NCBI GenBank assembly: GCA_020720045.1
Contig: DYPH01000027.1
Location: 1 to 45,029, forward strand
DNA length: 45,029 nucleotides
Reading direction: 5' to 3'
DNA from: Sorangium cellulosum
GTDB lineage: Bacteria; Myxococcota_A; Polyangia; Polyangiales; Polyangiaceae
Below are positions 41,859 to 45,029 of this stretch, piece by piece (within the stretch, counting starts at the first letter, position 1; every line of letters begins with the position of its first letter). The notes beneath the pieces were generated by a model. The model was given only the letters and a program-made list of their open reading frames with translations. It did no database searches and had not been told where the DNA came from. The translations under genes and the position numbers were made by a program.

Positions 41859-42761
41859 TCATTTCTTCCCTTTTTTCTTCCCGGCGTCTTTCTTCGGCGG
41901 GGCGTCGGCGCTCGGCGGCATCGGTGCGTCCGGTTCCTTCCCGCGACTGATCGACTTTACGAGCGGGTCGATCTCGTTGTTATCTTTGCGTTTAACTCGC
42001 CGAAGCGTCCCCAGCTTTGAGAGCATGCCCTTGTCTTCGAGGACCAGCCCGAGGAAGCCGCCGCGGTCGTGGAGGCGGAGGTGGTTCAGCTTGTCCTGCC
42101 ACTCGGCGGTCGGTTGCGGGTGGTCGGCGTCGACGACCGAGTACTTGGGCGGCGCCCCAAGCTTGATCCCGAGCTTCACGGCGGCGTCGTTATAGCTCGT
42201 CGCAAGGATGCTCGGCGTCGGCCCGCCGGCATTCTTGGCAAACCCGGCGATTTGCTCTTCGCTAAACAGCGAAACTTCATCGTAAATCTTCCAAAGCTTG
42301 TCGCCGAGAAAGAAGAAGAACCGCCGACGTCCATCCCGCTGGAGGTAGAGGAGCCCCTCGGAATTTCCGTAGGTATATTCAGCATATAGAGGAGTTGTGT
42401 CGAAACCGGTCGGTGTGTCGTCGAAGGGGATCCAGCTCCGCGCAAACGCCGACTTCACCGAATCACGATCGAGCTCAACGGCGCGCATCCGGTCGCCGAT
42501 CGGAAGCTTGGCGAGGACCGGGTCGTATTCCTTGTCGACAACGCCTCCTACCTTCGAAAACGCGGCGAGGACGTCGGCGCGCGGCATTCCCCAGGCGAGG
42601 CCATCCGAAAGCAAGAACGAGGCGTTAGAAACACGCGGGACCTCCTGCGGCGTGTTGACGGGTGCCTCGTCGAGGTCGATCACCGGCGGGCCGGCGGTCG
42701 CGGACGCGGCGAACAGAAACGGCGCTGCGAGGACTACATACGGAAGTGTGCGGCGGAGCAT
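41859..42761 (-). CDS. Exported protein, unknown function
   Basis: 300 residues. Signal peptide MLRRTLPYVVLAAPFLFAASATAG, then a globular domain: 'LLSDGLAWGMPRADVLAAF', 'FFFFLGDKLWKIYDEVSLFS', 'TSYNDAAVKLGIKLGAPPKYS', and a lysine-rich tail (KKDAGKKKGKK). The tail suggests binding to an acidic partner such as DNA or lipid head groups. Start ATG 42761 has AGGA about 8 nt upstream; GTG 42788 in frame is an alternative. Family not recognised. Confidence 0.78.
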   Translation of the reverse strand: MLRRTLPYVVLAAPFLFAASATAGPPVIDLDEAPVNTPQEVPRVSNASFLLSDGLAWGMPRADVLAAFSKVGGVVDKEYDPVLAKLPIGDRMRAVELDRDSVKSAFARSWIPFDDTPTGFDTTPLYAEYTYGNSEGLLYLQRDGRRRFFFFLGDKLWKIYDEVSLFSEEQIAGFAKNAGGPTPSILATSYNDAAVKLGIKLGAPPKYSVVDADHPQPTAEWQDKLNHLRLHDRGGFLGLVLEDKGMLSKLGTLRRVKRKDNNEIDPLVKSISRGKEPDAPMPPSADAPPKKDAGKKKGKK

Positions 42762-42954
42762 GGGCAGTTCCTGGCGAGGGGACGTCACGACGAAAGGAAT
42801 TCTAGATTACCGAAGGGCCGCGGGAAAGCGCACGAAAGCGATGACCACTTTCTCGATGCCCAAGTCGCGAAAGACGAGCGCGCACGGAATGCGGCGCATT
42901 CAAATCGTCCGACTGCGACGCGCGCGGTTTTTTTTTGCTAAAGGCGACAGCTCC

Positions 42955-43551
42955 ATGACCCCTTCGCAGCCCCTCCCGTGCTCGCCGTCTCCCCACCGTG
43001 TGGGGCTCCTCCGGGCGCTCCTCGCGGCGGGCGGCCTCATCCTCGCCGGCTGCAGCAGCACCTCCTACAGCGCGCGAAACCGGCCGACGACGGCGTACAC
43101 CGAAAGAACCGCGGCACTTTTCGACGACACCATCGATCCGGCGGCCGCGGGGCTTGACATAAATTCCTCGTCAACCCCTCAATCTGACAAACTTTTTCGC
43201 GAGCGAACTCAGCTCGCCGACGGCGTGTTCCGCGTGAAGGCGGAGACGATTTCGCAAGCGGGCGAAGGGGCGTCCGAAAGCTACCGGATCACGCTCAAGC
43301 CTCGCGACACGCTCGGTGGCAAGTGGAAGCCGACCGAGGACATTTCGATCGTCGTCCGGCGAACCAATCCATCGTTCGGAATCGTGAAGCACCTCGACGC
43401 GCGACTCGTCGGAAAGACGTTCATCGCGTTTGTCCAAGCATTCTCAAGTGATGATGGCGGCTATGTGTATCATGCACATTTAGCCGCAGACACCAAAGAG
43501 GTCGCAGCCGCCGTCGCCGACGCGTTTGCCCTCGGCGACCTCGGAAAGTGA
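42955..43551 (+). CDS. Lipoprotein, unknown function
   Basis: 198 residues; signal with lipobox LILAGC (Cys about 29). The mature part has a Ser/Thr-rich lead then a beta-rich domain 'DGVFRVKAETISQAGEGASESYRITLKP', 'EDISIVVRRTNPSFGIVKH' and 'GYVYHAHLAADTKEVAAAVADAFALGDLGK'. An open frame reaches back to 42397, but ATG 42955 opens the signal. map begins 6 nt after the stop, so the two are probably co-transcribed. Confidence 0.78.
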   Translation: MTPSQPLPCSPSPHRVGLLRALLAAGGLILAGCSSTSYSARNRPTTAYTERTAALFDDTIDPAAAGLDINSSSTPQSDKLFRERTQLADGVFRVKAETISQAGEGASESYRITLKPRDTLGGKWKPTEDISIVVRRTNPSFGIVKHLDARLVGKTFIAFVQAFSSDDGGYVYHAHLAADTKEVAAAVADAFALGDLGK

Positions 43552-43557
43552 ACGGAA

Positions 43558-44358
43558 ATGGCTGTCGACATCAAGAGCCCGCGAGAAATTGAGCAAATGC
43601 GCGTCGCCTGCCAAATGGCGGCGGAGACCCTCCTCCTCGTCGGCGAGCAAATTCGCGCGGGGATGACCACCGACGACCTAAACACGCTCGTCCACGAAGA
43701 CACGGTCCGCCGGGGCGCCTACCCGGCCCCGCTGAATTATCGCGGGTTTCCGAAGAGCGTCTGCACGTCGGTCAACGACGTCGTCTGCCACGGCATCCCC
43801 GGGCCCCAGGTTCTCAAGGACGGCGACATCATCAACGTCGACGTGACGACCTTCTACAAGGGGTTCTATGGCGACACCTCGGCCACGTTTTACATCGGAC
43901 GCCCCTCGGCCGACGCGCTCAAGGTGACCGAGGCGGCCCGAAACGCGATGATGAAGGGGATCGAAGTCGTCCGCGACGGCGCCTACCTCGGCGACATCGG
44001 CCACGCCATCCAGAGCTACGCAGAAGGCCTCGGCCTCGGTGTGGTCCGAGACTTCGTCGGTCACGGGATTGGCCGGAAATTCCATGAAGATCCGCAGGTA
44101 AAGCACTACGGGCGCCCCAAGACCGGCGAACGATTGCGCGCGGGCATGACGATCACCATCGAACCGATGATCAACATCGGCGGCTACGAGTGCGACGTCG
44201 ATCGTGCCGACAAGTGGACCGCCCGCACCGCAGACGGCTCACTGTCCGCGCAGTTCGAGCACACGATCCTTGTGACGAAGACCGGCTACGACATTCTTAC
44301 CGCCCGGGCCGGCGTACTAAAGAACTCGGAGAACGTCGCGAATCTCTTCGCCATTTAA
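43558..44358 (+). CDS. map: Type I methionine aminopeptidase
   Basis: 266 residues; removes the initiator methionine from nascent proteins in the cytosol. Metal ligands visible: Asp 95 (INVDVTT), Asp 106 (GDTSATF), His 169 (VGHGIGRKFH), Glu 202 (TIEPMI) and Glu 234 (QFEHTI); substrate His 79 in VCHGIPG. Length and order match type Ia enzymes without an N-terminal zinc finger. ATG 43558. Downstream gene of a likely pair with the lipoprotein; converges on recN with a 15-nt gap. Confidence 0.95.
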   Translation: MAVDIKSPREIEQMRVACQMAAETLLLVGEQIRAGMTTDDLNTLVHEDTVRRGAYPAPLNYRGFPKSVCTSVNDVVCHGIPGPQVLKDGDIINVDVTTFYKGFYGDTSATFYIGRPSADALKVTEAARNAMMKGIEVVRDGAYLGDIGHAIQSYAEGLGLGVVRDFVGHGIGRKFHEDPQVKHYGRPKTGERLRAGMTITIEPMINIGGYECDVDRADKWTARTADGSLSAQFEHTILVTKTGYDILTARAGVLKNSENVANLFAI

Positions 44359-44373
44359 CGATTGAGGCCCCGG

Positions 44374-45029
44374 TCAGAGCGCGGACGATCCCTTCGTCCG
44401 CTTTTTCTTTTTGGGCGATTCCTCTTTCGAAATGACCACCGCGGCCGGGGCTTCGCTCGTGTGGTCCCGACGGCTTCGCCCCTCTTCGAGGAATTCGGCG
44501 GCCGCCTGTTTCGCAGCGTCGCCGACGCGGACGCCACCGATCATCCGCGCCACCTCTTCAATGCGCTCCGCCTCGTCGAGGGGCCGAACGGTGCTGTAGG
44601 TCCGCCCGTCGGGCGCTTCCCGTTTGCCGACGACAAAGTGGTGGTCGGCGAGCGCCGCAATCTGCGGAAGATGTGTAATACAGAGCACTTGGCGATGCCG
44701 GGCAACTTCCGCAATCGACCGGCCGATCACCTCCGCGATGGCGCCGCTCACGCCGGCATCGACCTCATCGAAGACGTAGAGGCCCGCCGGGCCGTTCTCC
44801 GCGAGCACCCGCTTGAGGGCAAGCAGCGCGCGCGAAAGTTCACCGCCGCTCGCAATTTTACGAAGGGGCCGTGGCTCCTCCCCTTTGTTGGGCGCGATCA
44901 GGAATTCGACGCGATCAAGGCCGCGCAGTCCCAGGCGGGCCCCGTCGACCGCGAGAGCGGTCGCCTTCGCGCCAACCGCGAGAGCGGTCGCCTTCGCGCC
45001 AACCGCGAGAGCGGTCGCCTTCGCGCCAA
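44374..45029 (-). CDS. recN: DNA repair protein RecN, C-terminal part (5' end missing)
   Basis: The frame is open from the right edge to the TGA at 44374-44376 (about 218 codons). It is longer than the ATG-initiated frame would suggest, because the start lies outside the window. Signature KIASGGELSRALLALK and Walker B LYVFDEVDAGVSG, followed by LCITHLPQIAALADHHFVVGK, identify RecN, an SMC-like ATPase in double-strand break repair. Residues before VEFLIAPNKGEEPRPLR contain three copies of a 9-residue unit (GAKATALAV) from the minisatellite. The C-terminus is extended and lysine-rich (ESPKKKKRTKG). Confidence 0.93.
   Translation of the reverse strand, partial: GAKATALAVGAKATALAVGAKATALAVDGARLGLRGLDRVEFLIAPNKGEEPRPLRKIASGGELSRALLALKRVLAENGPAGLYVFDEVDAGVSGAIAEVIGRSIAEVARHRQVLCITHLPQIAALADHHFVVGKREAPDGRTYSTVRPLDEAERIEEVARMIGGVRVGDAAKQAAAEFLEEGRSRRDHTSEAPAAVVISKEESPKKKKRTKGSSAL
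44948..45029. repeat. 27-bp minisatellite, 3 copies, inside recN
   Basis: Perfect copies at 44948-44974, 44975-45001 and 45002-45028, plus one base at the edge; more may follow outside. The unit length is a multiple of three, so copy-number change adds or removes 9 residues without shifting the frame. Confidence 0.92.

Noticed and set aside
42397-42954. N-terminal extension of the lipoprotein frame ending at 43551
   Set aside because: It overlaps the opposite-strand exported-protein gene and would bury the lipoprotein signal inside the protein.
1-45029. CRISPR arrays, insertion sequences, rRNA genes
   Set aside because: No regularly spaced identical repeats of CRISPR size, no transposase motifs and no rRNA-like segments were seen on reading both strands.

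Overview
The window is 45 kb of high-GC bacterial chromosome. Several traits together suggest a myxobacterium-like member of the Myxococcota (Polyangia). These are three eukaryote-like Ser/Thr kinases, a pair of FHA proteins, many lysine-poor secreted or lipid-anchored proteins, a lipoprotein with cysteine-rich 'CGG' repeats fused to a formylglycine-generating-enzyme fold, and long HEAT-repeat and TPR proteins. This placement is inferred from gene content, not from a marker phylogeny.

Layout. 1-3316: the 3' part of an ABC ATPase gene (minus strand) that runs off the left edge into a tandem repeat, then a large FGE-like lipoprotein gene preceded by a CCCCT microsatellite. 3527-4212: rpsU with a clean terminator, then a small lipoprotein gene. 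4290-21215: a class 1 DISARM anti-phage locus in canonical order, drmD (SNF2 helicase), drmMI (adenine methylase), drmA (helicase), drmB (DUF1998) and drmC (PLD nuclease). Two extra genes interrupt it between drmMI and drmA: a co-directional Ser/Thr kinase and an opposite-strand Fic AMPylase. The Fic gene is bracketed, almost to the codon, by a ~60-bp direct repeat containing operator-like half-sites. 21216-21361: a two-unit tandem repeat related to the one at the left edge of the window.

21362-34716: signalling and envelope genes. They comprise a TPR receptor kinase, a zinc-ribbon protein, a Cys-containing lipoprotein, a minus-strand operon (NTF2-like lipoprotein, DUF4159 Tat protein, VWA/GATase-like membrane protein), a Ppx/GppA phosphatase, small membrane and lipoprotein genes, and a tail-anchored kinase gene. 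34820-34905: tRNA-Leu(CAA). 35057-45029: mostly housekeeping and conserved genes, namely DUF1361 and DUF937-like proteins, a HEAT-repeat protein overlapping a DciA-type (DUF721) gene, two paralogous FHA genes, a NifU-domain gene, two secreted proteins, map, and the C-terminal part of recN with a 27-bp in-frame minisatellite at the right edge.

How the parts work together. DISARM proteins block invading phage DNA while the methylase marks self DNA. The embedded kinase and Fic protein add two post-translational modification activities (phosphorylation, AMPylation) to the locus. The fic/drmA divergent promoter region carries the half-site array, so control of fic and drmABC may be shared. The methylase target-recognition segment and the kinase C-terminal half are clearly lower in GC than their surroundings, which fits recombination-driven diversification of the parts that recognise targets.
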